Positions 7,431-16,261 are shown, numbered from the stretch's first letter. The stretch: DNA of 64,000 nucleotides from Exiguobacterium chiriqhucha RW-2 (GCF_000416965.1 NZ_ATCL01000017.1:1-64000), one strand, 5' to 3'. Program-made: numbers and translations. Notes: generated by a model not told the origin, from the letters alone.

Positions 7431-8900
7431 TTATTCTGTGACTTGACTCAAGAACGGTGTGATATCGACGTTAAGTGCTTCCGAGAGACGCGCGCCGAGG
7501 TCGCGGTCGGCCCGGTAGAAGTTGCAGATCAAGAGGAGCACCGTGTTTTCATGGCGAACTTCTTTAATATGCGCCACCAAGTTGTTCACGAGTGCCGTCT
7601 TCTCTTCTTCCGAGTAGCGACGGTACACTTCTCCAGCTTGACCGAAGTCGTTCGTCTTCTCGATTTTTTGACGTCCGGCCACGCCTGAGAGTGGTTGTTC
7701 CGTCTCGATATAAGCCGCATCCGGTTTCGGTGCGTCCTCATAGCGGTTCGGTTCATAGTTGACCGGGCTCGTTTGTTGTTTGAACGGCATCACGCCATCA
7801 CGCTGATTGTTCGATACTTGTGCGAACGGACAGTTGATTGGGAGCTGCAAGTAGTTCGCTCCGATACGGTAACGTTGCGTATCCGAATAGGAGAACAAGC
7901 GACCTTGGAGCATTTTGTCTTCCGACGGTTGAATCCCAGGTACAAGCACGCCCGGGTTGAAGCCGACCGATTCCGTCTCGGCAAAGTAGTTGTCGACGTT
8001 TTTGTTGAGTGTCATCGTGCCGACGAGTTGATACGGGATGACGTCTTCGAACCAGTCTTTTGTCGCGTCGAGCGGATCGAAGTCGAAGTTGTCCATATCG
8101 GCCGGGTCGAGGATTTGGACGTAGAGATCCCATTCTGGGAAGTCGCCTTCCTCGATGGCGTTGAACAAGTCGCGTGTCGCATGGTTGAAGTCTTCGGCCT
8201 GTACTTTCGCCGCGTCTTCCATCGACAAGTTTTTAACCCCTTGTTTTGGGACCCAACGGAGTTTTATGTACACCGTGTTTCCGTATTCGTTGACCCATTT
8301 GAATGAGTGGACCGATGAACCGCGCATATGACGGTATGAGGCTGGAATCCCTTCATCGCTGAACAAGTGGATGAGCATGCTCGTCGATTCCGGCGTGAGC
8401 GACATGAAGTCGAAGAAACGGTCTGGGTCTTGCAAGTTCGTCCGTGGGTCCGGTTTGAGTGAGTGGATCACGTCTGGGAATTTGATGGCGTCACGGATAA
8501 AGAAGACCGGTAAGTTGTTTCCGACGAAATCATAGTTCCCTTCTTCCGTGTAAAACTTGACCGAGAATCCACGTGGGTCACGAAGCGTCTCTGGTGAGCC
8601 AAGACCATGAATGACGGTTGAGAAGCGAGCGAAGATTGGTGTCTCTTGTCCCTCTTCCTGCAAAAATTTGGCTTTTGTATATCGTTTCATGCTATTTTTA
8701 ACTTTGAAGACACCGTGTGCTCCGGCACCACGGGCATGAACGACCCGCTCCGGCACGCGCTCACGGTCAAAGTGGGCGAGTTTTTCAATGAGTTGATAAT
8801 CTTCGAGAAGTGTCGGGCCGCGGCGACCCGCTGTGATGGAGTTGGCGTTATCCCCGATTGGGACGCCTTGGTTAGTAGTTAGACGACGATGTTGATCCAT
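7431..8900 (-). CDS. katA: Haem catalase (small-subunit, KatA type)
   Basis: 489 residues, the usual size for small-subunit monofunctional catalases that dismutate hydrogen peroxide. Seen: the catalytic His55 in FDRERVPERVVHARGAGAHG, the distal Asn region NYDFVGNNLPVFFIRD, and the proximal haem-tyrosine motif RLFSYSDTQRYRIG. The ATG at 8900 has AGAGGAGG (8908-8915). Two PerR-type boxes lie immediately upstream, so peroxide induction through PerR is expected. It forms its own transcription unit. Confidence 0.95.
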   Translation of the reverse strand: MDQHRRLTTNQGVPIGDNANSITAGRRGPTLLEDYQLIEKLAHFDRERVPERVVHARGAGAHGVFKVKNSMKRYTKAKFLQEEGQETPIFARFSTVIHGLGSPETLRDPRGFSVKFYTEEGNYDFVGNNLPVFFIRDAIKFPDVIHSLKPDPRTNLQDPDRFFDFMSLTPESTSMLIHLFSDEGIPASYRHMRGSSVHSFKWVNEYGNTVYIKLRWVPKQGVKNLSMEDAAKVQAEDFNHATRDLFNAIEEGDFPEWDLYVQILDPADMDNFDFDPLDATKDWFEDVIPYQLVGTMTLNKNVDNYFAETESVGFNPGVLVPGIQPSEDKMLQGRLFSYSDTQRYRIGANYLQLPINCPFAQVSNNQRDGVMPFKQQTSPVNYEPNRYEDAPKPDAAYIETEQPLSGVAGRQKIEKTNDFGQAGEVYRRYSEEEKTALVNNLVAHIKEVRHENTVLLLICNFYRADRDLGARLSEALNVDITPFLSQVTE

Positions 8901-8915
8901 ATTGTTGCCTCCTCT

Positions 8916-8967
8916 TTATAATTATTCTTACAAAGTTAATGATATTAAAAGATAATAATTATTACAA
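8916..8967 (-). promoter_or_regulatory. katA promoter with two PerR-type boxes
   Basis: On the minus strand TTGTAATAATTATTA (8953-8967) and TAAGAATAATTATAA (8916-8930) each match the PerR consensus TTATAATNATTATAA in 12 of 14 positions. A promoter TTGTAA-N17-TATCAT overlaps the first box; the second lies downstream of the -10, next to the ribosome site. Confidence 0.65.
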
Positions 8968-8998
8968 ATAAAACGCTCGAGCACTGCTAGGGCGTTTT
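8963..8998 (-). terminator. Probable terminator of the DUF2238 gene
   Basis: Complementary arms AAAACGC (8970-8976) and GCGTTTT (8992-8998) with extra pairing inside; the T-tract on the minus strand is weak and runs into the PerR box. Confidence 0.45.
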
Positions 8999-9008
8999 GC
9001 AATCGCTT

Positions 9009-9590
9009 TCAGTTTTTACGTTTCTTGTGTTGTTCTTTCCGGTGAATCTCGGTCACGAGCAAGGCTGCGATAATGCCGCCGAGTGATCCGGCAACGAGAT
9101 CGACCATCGTGTCGTCGTTCCCGTTCCCTTGCATCGTCGTGTTCAATAGCAAGTCCGATGTGAATTCATACATTTCCCAAAGTGCCGCCCCGGCCATCGC
9201 GAAGACGACGATATAGACGAAGACGAACCGCTTCGGCATCTCAAGTCGGATGTCCTCATCAAGTCGACTTAAGAAATCGAAGCCGAGAAACGCCAAGAAG
9301 ACGCCGCTCAACACGTGAAGAAACGTGTCCCACCAACCGTTCGAATACAAGCCGACAATCGACCCCAAGTACTGCGACGCAAACAAGAATAAGATATAGG
9401 CGACTTTCATTTTAGCGTCGAACTCGGTTTTGAACGTCTTCTCGAGGATGAACGGAATCAAACCCGACACGATCCCCGCCCCGGCGACGCTCGCGTCAAA
9501 CCACTCTCCTTCGATGATTGACGTGACGAGTATGACCGCCATGAACAACACGAACCCGAATTCCAGTAGACGTCCTCGTGTCAGTTTCAT
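9009..9590 (-). CDS. DUF2238 (YjdF-like) membrane protein
   Basis: 193 residues, about five to six membrane segments. The block SQYLGSIVGLYSNGWWDTFLHVLSGVFLAFLGF followed by an acidic loop, GAALWEMYEFTSDLLL and DTMVDLVAGSLGGI is the signature of the DUF2238/YjdF inner-membrane family, whose function is not established. The ATG at 9590 was preferred because the longer frame lacks a ribosome site, though AAGG upstream is modest. It is upstream of, but probably not cotranscribed with, katA. Confidence 0.75.
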   Translation of the reverse strand: MKLTRGRLLEFGFVLFMAVILVTSIIEGEWFDASVAGAGIVSGLIPFILEKTFKTEFDAKMKVAYILFLFASQYLGSIVGLYSNGWWDTFLHVLSGVFLAFLGFDFLSRLDEDIRLEMPKRFVFVYIVVFAMAGAALWEMYEFTSDLLLNTTMQGNGNDDTMVDLVAGSLGGIIAALLVTEIHRKEQHKKRKN

Positions 9591-9744
9591 CTCTGAGCGC
9601 CTTCCTTCGTAAGAATGTCTCACCTACCGTATTCCCGTTTCAGCGACCGTTTCAACAATCTCGTCCGAAAATTCGTGCTTTTGTCGGATTCTTCCGTCAT
9701 CGGTTTGTCTCATACTGAAAGAAACGATTCGAGGAGGAACACTC

Positions 9745-10158
9745 ATGCCGATCAACCCGTATCTCAATTTCAATGGCAACTGTCGCGACGCCGTCCTGTT
9801 TTATGCCGACGTCTTCGCCGAGCCCGCCCCGGACATCATGACGTTTGCTGCCCAGCCTGGACCGGACGGTGAACCGGTACCGGATGAGCTGGCCGACCTC
9901 GTGCTCCATGCCCGTCTAAGCGTCCACGGCACTTCGCTCATGTTTTCGGACGCGATGCCGGACGGTCCGGTCACGTTCGGACAGAACATCACGCTCGCCG
10001 TCGTGACAGATGACCTCCACGCCATCCGTCGTGAATTCGAGGCCCTATCTGACGGCGGCCGTGTCCTCATGCCGCTCCAAGAGACGTTCTGGAGCAAAGC
10101 GTACGGTATGGTCGAAGACCGTTTCGGTGTCCAATGGCAATTCAGTCACGAGGCGTAA
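9745..10158 (+). CDS. PhnB-like VOC (glyoxalase-fold) protein
   Basis: 137 residues. NPYLNFNGNCRDAVLFYADVF at the N-terminus, the central MFSDAMPDG and the C-terminal WSKAYGMVEDRFGVQWQF are characteristic of the PhnB/3-demethylubiquinone-like branch of the vicinal oxygen chelate superfamily. Two beta-alpha-beta-beta-beta modules are expected. Enzymatic activity is unproven for this branch. The RBS GAGGAGG precedes the ATG, and a bidirectional terminator follows. Confidence 0.85.
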   Translation: MPINPYLNFNGNCRDAVLFYADVFAEPAPDIMTFAAQPGPDGEPVPDELADLVLHARLSVHGTSLMFSDAMPDGPVTFGQNITLAVVTDDLHAIRREFEALSDGGRVLMPLQETFWSKAYGMVEDRFGVQWQFSHEA

Positions 10159-10198
10159 ACGAAAGACCCCATCGCAAATCCGCGGTGGGGTCTCGTTT
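10157..10198. terminator. Bidirectional terminator between the PhnB-like gene and yqeM
   Basis: Stem with GACCCC(A) / (T)GGGGTC core (10165-10171 with 10186-10192) and AAACGA/TCGTTT outer arms; it ends both the plus-strand PhnB-like gene and the minus-strand yqe operon. Confidence 0.75.
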
Positions 10199-10922
10199 AT
10201 TTCTGGGCGACAAAAAAGATTCGTTCTGCGTTCGGGCCCGGAGCTTGGTCCGTAAAGTCGGCCGTGACCGATTTCACATGGAAGCCGGCTCCGATGAGCC
10301 ATTGCATATATTGCCCCGGCTCATACGTCCGTTGCTCATGCGTCTCTTCGACACGCTCATACGTGCCATCCTCAAGGGCGACAAAGAACGTCAAATCGTG
10401 AACGACCGAGAGCGGTGCTTCGCCTGGGTCGGCGAACCAGATATACGAGCAATCTTCCCCGTTCGAGGCATACGTCTTCTGGTTGAAAAGCGTCTGCATC
10501 TTGTTTGGCGAATGCACATCAAAGATGAACATGCCGCCCGGTTTCAATTGTTCGTACACCGCCTCGAACGTGTCGATGACATCGGCCTCATCCTCGAGAT
10601 AGCAAAGCGAGTCACAGAGGATTGTCACGGCGTCGACCGGATGTGGCAATTCAAGCTCCCGCATGTCCTGTTGCCAGAGCGGAAGCGTGATGCCTGCCTC
10701 GAGCGCTTTCTCTTGGGCGACTTCGAGCATCGACTCAGATAAGTCGAGTCCGATCGTCTCGTAATACTGCGCCAAGCGAATCGTCGCCGAGCCCGTCCCG
10801 CATCCGACGTCAGCAAGCGATGCACCGTCTTTGACATGGCGGCGCACGAAGGCGACCCAGTCCTCGTACGGGGCATCTTTCATCAACTCATCGTAGACGT
10901 AGGCGAACCCTTCGTACGCCAT
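10197..10922 (-). CDS. yqeM: YqeM class I SAM-dependent methyltransferase
   Basis: 241 residues. The Rossmann-type SAM site is plain: SLADVGCGTGSATIRLA (motif I) and later DAVTILCDSLCYL (motif II/post I). The N-terminal FAYVYDELM matches YqeM, the last gene of the yqeG-yqeM operon in Bacillus. The start at ATG 10922 shares one base with the rsfS stop (TAATG), implying translational coupling. The substrate is unknown. Confidence 0.85.
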   Translation of the reverse strand: MAYEGFAYVYDELMKDAPYEDWVAFVRRHVKDGASLADVGCGTGSATIRLAQYYETIGLDLSESMLEVAQEKALEAGITLPLWQQDMRELELPHPVDAVTILCDSLCYLEDEADVIDTFEAVYEQLKPGGMFIFDVHSPNKMQTLFNQKTYASNGEDCSYIWFADPGEAPLSVVHDLTFFVALEDGTYERVEETHEQRTYEPGQYMQWLIGAGFHVKSVTADFTDQAPGPNAERIFFVAQK

Positions 10923-11269
10923 TAGCCGACTTCTACTTCCACTTGTGGCGCATCTGCCCACAGTTTTTCAAGGTTGTAGTAGTCGCGGTCATCGCGATGG
11001 AAGATATGGACGACGACGTTTTCGAGGTCAGCGAGCACCCAACGTGCCGAGTCCATGCCTTCGAATTTGTGGAGCGGAAGCTCATGCTCGCCGGCCACGT
11101 CTTTGATTTCGCGCGCAATCGCTTGGACTTGCTTCTCTGAGTTACCGTGGCAGATGACGAAATAATCTGCGACTGGTGAGATGCCTTCCATGTCGAGGAC
11201 GACGATATCTTCGGCACGCTTATCGTCAGCGGCCTTCACGATCAATTCTAATTCTTCTTTTACAGTCAT
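10922..11269 (-). CDS. rsfS: Ribosomal silencing factor RsfS
   Basis: 115 residues, the full length of the RsfS/Iojap/YqeL family. The motifs DIVVLDMEGISPVADYFVICHGNSEKQVQAIAREI and DSARWVLADLENVVVHIF are diagnostic. RsfS binds ribosomal protein uL14 and blocks subunit joining when nutrients fall. It lies between yqeK and yqeM with a 10-bp gap on one side and a one-base overlap on the other. Confidence 0.95.
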   Translation of the reverse strand: MTVKEELELIVKAADDKRAEDIVVLDMEGISPVADYFVICHGNSEKQVQAIAREIKDVAGEHELPLHKFEGMDSARWVLADLENVVVHIFHRDDRDYYNLEKLWADAPQVEVEVG

Positions 11270-11279
11270 ACTGTACCTC

Positions 11280-11837
11280 CTAGGGTGTTTTCACAAAATG
11301 GTTATACGTCTCAATCGTCAGTGGGAAAATCCGCACCGACTTGTTCAATAAATAAGCAATCGTCTGGCGCAACGTCGCGACGACGGCCGCTTCGAGCGAA
11401 CGATCCGCGAGGTCACGTAAGACGTCGACGCCGGGATACGACCGATTCGGTTCGATTGCGTCCGCAACGAATAAAATCTGGTCGAGCCGGGACATGCCCG
11501 GTTCTCCGGTCGTGTGGTTCTTGATGGCCGACACGACGGCCGGGTCAAGGTCGTACGCTCGGTCTAACAGGATGGCCCCGACCGGCGCATGCAACAGCTC
11601 GTCATCAAACGCAAGCAAGCTCGGGTCGAGGTTCTCCTCGACCACGACTTGCCGCATCATGTCGGCATCCAAATATTTCGCATAGTCGTGCAACATCGCC
11701 GCGAGTCGCGCCGCTTCCACATCAGCCCCGTACAAGCGGGCCAACCGGTCGGCCGTTTCGACGACACCGAGCGTGTGGATGTAGCGTTTCTCGGGCAACG
11801 TCGCCTCAATCAATGATTGTGCTTCCTCATACGTCAT
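11280..11837 (-). CDS. yqeK: YqeK HD-domain hydrolase
   Basis: 185 residues with an HD phosphohydrolase domain: H-T-L-G-V near the N-terminus, the metal-binding pair in MLHDYAKYLD, and KNHTTGEPGMSRLDQILFVADAIEPNR. YqeK-family enzymes hydrolyse diadenosine tetraphosphate symmetrically. The start at 11837 overlaps the end of nadD by 11 bases, so the two are coupled; a longer frame exists but begins deep inside nadD. Confidence 0.9.
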   Translation of the reverse strand: MTYEEAQSLIEATLPEKRYIHTLGVVETADRLARLYGADVEAARLAAMLHDYAKYLDADMMRQVVVEENLDPSLLAFDDELLHAPVGAILLDRAYDLDPAVVSAIKNHTTGEPGMSRLDQILFVADAIEPNRSYPGVDVLRDLADRSLEAAVVATLRQTIAYLLNKSVRIFPLTIETYNHFVKTP

Positions 11838-12396
11838 ACAAGTCGCGCTCCTTGATATAAGTTTCGACATCGAGCGGGACGAGATATTTGATGGACTTGT
11901 CCCGTCTCATCCGCTCCCGGATATCGGTCGACGAGATCTCGAGTTGCGGCATATCGATCGTGCGCACATCTGCCTGTTTCGGGATGCGGTAGCGGCTGCC
12001 CGGACGCGCGACAGCCCCGAACGTGACGAGGGTGACGAGCGTCTCGTAATCGTACCACTTCTCGAGTGATTCGAGCGAGTCCGCCCCAATCAAGAAGAAG
12101 AACGTGTCGTCCGGAAACAAGTCCCGCAACCGTCTCATCGTCTCGACCGTATAGGACGGTTCGTCACGTTCAAACTCAATCAAGCTTAGTTTGAACGCAG
12201 GTTGATCCGCAATCGCCCGCCGGGTCATTTCGATTCGGTCTTCGGCCGGGCTGAAGCCCGCCTTGTGCGGCGGAATCGCCGCCGGCAGAAACCATACCTC
12301 ATCGAGCTCCAACTGTTCGCGCGCCTGTTCGGCGATCAATAAATGACCGAGATGTGGCGGGTCGAACGTGCCTCCCATCAGGCCGATGCGGCTCAT
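11827..12396 (-). CDS. nadD: Nicotinate-nucleotide adenylyltransferase
   Basis: 189 residues. GGTFDPPHLGHLLIAEQA holds the (H/T)xGH nucleotidyltransferase motif, and ISSTDIRERMRR is the C-terminal ISSTxxR motif. The enzyme makes deamido-NAD from nicotinate mononucleotide and ATP. It overlaps yqeI by four bases (ATGA) upstream and yqeK by 11 downstream. Confidence 0.96.
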   Translation of the reverse strand: MSRIGLMGGTFDPPHLGHLLIAEQAREQLELDEVWFLPAAIPPHKAGFSPAEDRIEMTRRAIADQPAFKLSLIEFERDEPSYTVETMRRLRDLFPDDTFFFLIGADSLESLEKWYDYETLVTLVTFGAVARPGSRYRIPKQADVRTIDMPQLEISSTDIRERMRRDKSIKYLVPLDVETYIKERDLYDV

Positions 12397-12689
12397 GGGA
12401 GTTTGATTTGGCGATTTTCTTTCTCAGTCGCCTGTTTGTACAAGACGATGACTTTTCCGATGACTTGAACGACTTCGGCTTTCGTGCCTTCAGCCAATTC
12501 TCCGGCTACGTCTTTCGGCGTATCGGTACAGTTTTGAAGCACTTGAACTTTCAAGAGCTCACGTTTTTCGAGCGCGTCGCTGATGTCTTTGCACATCGCT
12601 TCACTCACTCCATTTTTTCCGACTTGATAAATCGGCGAGAGGTGGTGTGCCTCGGCACGTAAAAAGCGTTTTTGTTTACCTGATAACAT
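12393..12689 (-). CDS. yqeI: YhbY/YqeI family CRM-domain RNA-binding protein
   Basis: 98 residues, one CRM domain with KRFLRAEAHHLSPIYQVGKNGVSE and the GxxG-like loop region, the same size as YhbY/YqeI. These proteins bind pre-50S ribosomes. Its position between aroE and nadD matches the Bacillus order. Confidence 0.93.
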   Translation of the reverse strand: MLSGKQKRFLRAEAHHLSPIYQVGKNGVSEAMCKDISDALEKRELLKVQVLQNCTDTPKDVAGELAEGTKAEVVQVIGKVIVLYKQATEKENRQIKLP

Positions 12690-12694
12690 ACTAT

Positions 12695-13480
12695 TTATTC
12701 CTCCAATAAGCGTTCAATTAACTTCATTCCGACAAGTTGATCCGGTCTCACACCTGTCCAATATTCAAACGCCAAAGCGCCTTGTCCGACGAACATGGCA
12801 GTTCCGTTGACGATTTTCGCGTCTGCTTTGGCGGCTTCCTTTAAAAACGGTGTGACGAGTGGACGATATATGATATCACAAACGACGGTGTTTTGTCGTA
12901 AACCTTTTAACGATCGTGGTGAATCGACGCCGTCCATGCCGACCGATGTCGTCTGGATGATGACGTCATACCGTGCGATCTCGACATCTGTGAGCGCCTG
13001 CGCCTCGATCCCGAACGCGTCCGCGAGACGCTCCGCCCGTTCCATCGTTCGATTCGTGACCGTGACGTCACGGGTCGGCAAGGCACTGATGATGCCGCGC
13101 GCTGCCCCACCCGCCCCGATGACGAGCACATGGCCCGTCCAATCGGTCCAGCGGTCGAGCGCGGCGACGAGGCCGGCACCGTCCGTGTTCGTCCCAATCA
13201 GCTTCCCGTCCCGCTTATACACCGTGTTGACGGCACCAGCGGCTTCGGCCGCCACATCGAGTGTATCAAGGTACGGGATGACAGCCTCTTTATACGGGAT
13301 TGTGACGTTAAATCCGTCCCAGACACCGTCACGCATCTGTTGAAACAAGTCCTCGATTTCGTCCGGGGTGACGTCGAGCGCCTCATAGCGCCCGAAAAGC
13401 CCAGACGCTCTCAGCCACTGCTCGTGCAGGACGGGAGAGAGCGAATGAGCAATCGGGTGACCGATGACGGCCAGTCTCAT
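12695..13480 (-). CDS. aroE: Shikimate 5-dehydrogenase
   Basis: 261 residues. The substrate-binding N-terminus (GHPIAHSLSPVLHEQW), the catalytic KEAV lysine in NVTIPYKEAVIPYLD and the NADP-binding loop VIGAGGAARGI are all present. AroE reduces 3-dehydroshikimate in aromatic amino acid biosynthesis. It overlaps yqeH by four bases (ATGA). Confidence 0.96.
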   Translation of the reverse strand: MRLAVIGHPIAHSLSPVLHEQWLRASGLFGRYEALDVTPDEIEDLFQQMRDGVWDGFNVTIPYKEAVIPYLDTLDVAAEAAGAVNTVYKRDGKLIGTNTDGAGLVAALDRWTDWTGHVLVIGAGGAARGIISALPTRDVTVTNRTMERAERLADAFGIEAQALTDVEIARYDVIIQTTSVGMDGVDSPRSLKGLRQNTVVCDIIYRPLVTPFLKEAAKADAKIVNGTAMFVGQGALAFEYWTGVRPDQLVGMKLIERLLEE

Positions 13481-14607
13481 ACGAGCGCCTCACGCAATGT
13501 GACGGCAACTCCTTTTGGTGCCCATGCGGCGATGCGTCCACCTTTTCCGTGAATCGCAACCCAACCGAGTCCGCTGAAGACGATGTCTGTCTTGACGCCG
13601 TCACGGAGACTGAACTCGTGACGCACGAGCGGAGGCAATAGTTGCAACGTTTTCTCGTTCGGCGGATTGAGCATCTTACCGATATGGTTTTCGTATAGTT
13701 CATCTGCTTTGTCGAGCTTGGTCCGGTGTGTCTTCAACTCGTTCGACATGTAGACAACGAACGAGCGCTTGTTGCCTTCCATGTAGTCGAGCCGGGCGAG
13801 TCCACCGAAGAAGAGTGTCTGCTGCGGGTTCAATTGGAACACGTGCGGCTTAATCTCTTTTTTCGGGGTGATCGTCTTCAAATCTTTCGCATCGACATAA
13901 TGCGCCATTTGATGACGGTTGATAATCCCCGGCGTATCGTACAGGTTCGCATCATCGTCGAGCGGGACGTCAATCAAATCGAGCGTCGTTCCCGGGAAAT
14001 GACTGACCGTGATGATAGCCTCGTCTTCTGCTCCGAAGCGCTTGATGATTTGGTTGATGAGCGTCGACTTCCCGACGTTCGTACAACCGACGACATAGAC
14101 GTCCTTGCCTTTACGATAGTACTCAATTTTCTCTGCGAGCTCGTCGATGCCGTGCCCTTTTTTGGCACTGATCAAGTGCACATCGACCGGGTTCAAGCCG
14201 AGTTCTTTCGCTTCAGACTTCATCCAGTTGGCCATCCGGTTCGGGTTGACCGACTTCGGTAATAAGTCGACTTTGTTCCCGACCAAGAGGACGGGGTTCG
14301 TGCCGACTGAGCGTTGTAGCCCTGGCAACCAGCTGCCGTTGAAGTCGAAAATATCGACGATTTTAATGACGAGCGCTTCTTTGGAGCTGATGCCGTTCAA
14401 GATGCGCAAGAAGTCGTCATCTGTCAATTCGACGTCTTGAATTTGATTGTAGTGCTTCAATTTGAAGCAACGTTGGCAAATGACGATCTCGCGATCGAGT
14501 GCCGATTTTGGTGCATAACCGGCACCGGTCGGGTCTTCCGTTTGAATAGCGACACCGCAACCGGCGCAATAACGTGTTGTTTCTTCCATAATGTTGTCTG
14601 CTGTCAT
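13477..14607 (-). CDS. yqeH: YqeH circularly permuted ribosome-assembly GTPase
   Basis: 376 residues. An N-terminal zinc finger (Cys14, Cys17, Cys44, Cys47) is followed by GTPase motifs in permuted order G4-G5-G1-G2-G3: NKVDLL, SAKKGHG, GCTNVGKST, then DTPG. YqeH is needed for 30S subunit biogenesis. The ATG at 14607 has GAAGAGG upstream; the second ATG six codons later has none. A strong Shine-Dalgarno with a four-codon ORF lies in the 116-bp leader to yqeG. Confidence 0.95.
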   Translation of the reverse strand: MTADNIMEETTRYCAGCGVAIQTEDPTGAGYAPKSALDREIVICQRCFKLKHYNQIQDVELTDDDFLRILNGISSKEALVIKIVDIFDFNGSWLPGLQRSVGTNPVLLVGNKVDLLPKSVNPNRMANWMKSEAKELGLNPVDVHLISAKKGHGIDELAEKIEYYRKGKDVYVVGCTNVGKSTLINQIIKRFGAEDEAIITVSHFPGTTLDLIDVPLDDDANLYDTPGIINRHQMAHYVDAKDLKTITPKKEIKPHVFQLNPQQTLFFGGLARLDYMEGNKRSFVVYMSNELKTHRTKLDKADELYENHIGKMLNPPNEKTLQLLPPLVRHEFSLRDGVKTDIVFSGLGWVAIHGKGGRIAAWAPKGVAVTLREALV

Positions 14608-14674
14608 TTAAGTTGCCTCTTCTTCATTCACTGTAGCGCCTCGCCGCTACTCCTGAAGCGTTAATTCCGACGCC

Positions 14675-14689
14675 TTACGCGCCGTACAT
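14675..14689 (-). CDS. Possible four-codon minigene in the yqeG-yqeH gap
   Basis: AAGGAGG (14696-14702) is followed at six bases by ATG-TAC-GGC-GCG-TAA. The Shine-Dalgarno is the best in the neighbourhood but serves only a four-residue reading frame, out of frame with yqeH. It may be a leader peptide, a decoy ribosome site, or chance. Confidence 0.25.
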   Translation of the reverse strand: MYGA

Positions 14690-14723
14690 GGACAGCCTCC
14701 TTCTTCCTGTGCGTTCGAGGTCC

Positions 14724-15350
14724 TTATTCATCTTTTTTATGTGAATCTTCGGAACGTGAGTGCATCGCTTCACCGATTTTCTCAGCGACGGCCACTTTGG
14801 CGCGCTTCGCATCGACGGCGAGTTCCTCAACTTTTTTCGTGATCAACACGTACTTTCCGCGACGTTTCATATGGGCGAACACGACTTTTTCAAGCATGCG
14901 ATTGAACTTCGTGACGAGTCCGTCCGTCTTGACGACCGGTTGCACGTGGATGACGTGAATCCCGGCCATGTTGGCACCGAGTACGTCCGTGAACAATTGA
15001 TCGCCTAAGAAGATGGCTTCTTTCGTCGAATAGCCATATTTTGCGAGCGCCTGTTTGAATCCAGACGGTAACGGCTTTTTCGCACGTGCCACATAGTGAA
15101 GGCCGAGCGGTTCCGTGAACGTACGTACGCGGTTCTCGTTATTATTCGAGACGACGATGACATCGAGGCCGTGTGACTTCACTTTTTCAAGCCATAGCAA
15201 AAGAAGCTCTGGTGCGTGCGGGACGTCCCAGGCCACGAGTGTATTATCAAGGTCCGTCAAAATTACACGTACCCCACGGTCTTTCAATTCTTCAAGGTCG
15301 ATGTCAAATACTGACGCGACGAACTGTTTCGGATAAAGTCGATTAAACAC
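14724..15350 (-). CDS. yqeG: YqeG family HAD phosphatase
   Basis: 208 residues. HAD motif I is ILTDLDNTLVAWD, motif II VVSNNN, and motif III/IV lies around KPLPSGFKQAL and IFLGDQLFTDVLGAN. YqeG proteins are class IIIA HAD phosphatases related to phosphatidylglycerophosphate phosphatases. First gene of the yqe operon; the start is GTG at 15350 with GGAGG at nine bases. Confidence 0.9.
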   Translation of the reverse strand: MFNRLYPKQFVASVFDIDLEELKDRGVRVILTDLDNTLVAWDVPHAPELLLLWLEKVKSHGLDVIVVSNNNENRVRTFTEPLGLHYVARAKKPLPSGFKQALAKYGYSTKEAIFLGDQLFTDVLGANMAGIHVIHVQPVVKTDGLVTKFNRMLEKVVFAHMKRRGKYVLITKKVEELAVDAKRAKVAVAEKIGEAMHSRSEDSHKKDE

Positions 15351-15421
15351 GGTTAAATTCCTCCAATTAGCTAAAGCGATTCAACTACTATACATGTAGT
15401 GATATCCCTTCTATGGTAAAC

Positions 15422-15458
15422 GAAAACCGACCAAACGACTAGTGTATCGTTCGGTCGG
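15422..15458 (-). terminator. Terminator of the psd transcription unit
   Basis: A 12-bp stem with one G-T wobble (15427-15438 with 15447-15458) and eight-base loop, followed by TTTTC on the minus strand, downstream of psd. Confidence 0.75.
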
Positions 15459-15478
15459 CCTGAAAAAGTTTTAAAAAA

Positions 15479-16261
15479 TCAACCGTTTTGCATCGTCCCG
15501 ATGCCTTCTCCGAGTCGAACCGGGCCGATTTTGGCTGGGTCGATGGTGACGCGGCCTTTCTCAAAACAAAGGATGACGGTCGAGCCGAATGAGAAATAAC
15601 CGACCTCGTCGCCTTTGCCCGCGTGTTCGCCTTCAAGCGTCCATTCGATCGTATTGACGTTCAACGCCCCGACCATGATGTGCTCGTATACTCCAACGGC
15701 CGTCTCGAAGCGTGTGACGCGACGATAGTTGCGTGAGAGCGGACGAACCGTCTCCGTCAACCCGATGTCATTCACCGGTGCCGAACGGTCACCGAGTTCA
15801 TAATGACTGAGCACCCGCCCGGCGAGCGGGACGTGGACGCGGTGATAGTCACGCGGGCTCAAATAAAGGACACAGACCGTACCGCCGGCGTAACGTCTTG
15901 CTTCTTGTTGCGATCCGAGCAGTTCGGCGAGCGTGTACGACTGACCCTTGACCTCGAAGCGGCTGTCGTCCGTAATATCGGCCACGATGGATAGTTTGCC
16001 GTCGCATGGTGAGACGACCGAGTTCGGGTTGGCGTCAATCGGCCGGACCCCGTCTTTCAAATGACGTGTGAAAAAGGCGTGCAGGCTCGGATAAGCCTCG
16101 ATCGGTTCCGCCGCTTCATCAACGTTGATTTGATACGTTTTCGCAAACGACGGGATGAAGGCCCGGCTCGCTGACGATTCAGCGAAGGCACGGAGTCGCT
16201 TGGCAATGACCGGGGTCGCGTTCAATTCAAACAAAGTCTGATATAAGCGGCTTTTGATCAC
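15479..16261 (-). CDS. psd: Phosphatidylserine decarboxylase proenzyme
   Basis: 260 residues. The self-cleavage site that gives the pyruvoyl cofactor is seen as FGST (Gly226-Ser227), with the expected PRDYHRVHVPLAGRV and SPCDG blocks upstream. The enzyme makes phosphatidylethanolamine from phosphatidylserine; the matching PssA is encoded 20 kb away at 36012-36710. It overlaps the upstream thioredoxin gene by four bases. Confidence 0.95.
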   Translation of the reverse strand: MIKSRLYQTLFELNATPVIAKRLRAFAESSASRAFIPSFAKTYQINVDEAAEPIEAYPSLHAFFTRHLKDGVRPIDANPNSVVSPCDGKLSIVADITDDSRFEVKGQSYTLAELLGSQQEARRYAGGTVCVLYLSPRDYHRVHVPLAGRVLSHYELGDRSAPVNDIGLTETVRPLSRNYRRVTRFETAVGVYEHIMVGALNVNTIEWTLEGEHAGKGDEVGYFSFGSTVILCFEKGRVTIDPAKIGPVRLGEGIGTMQNG

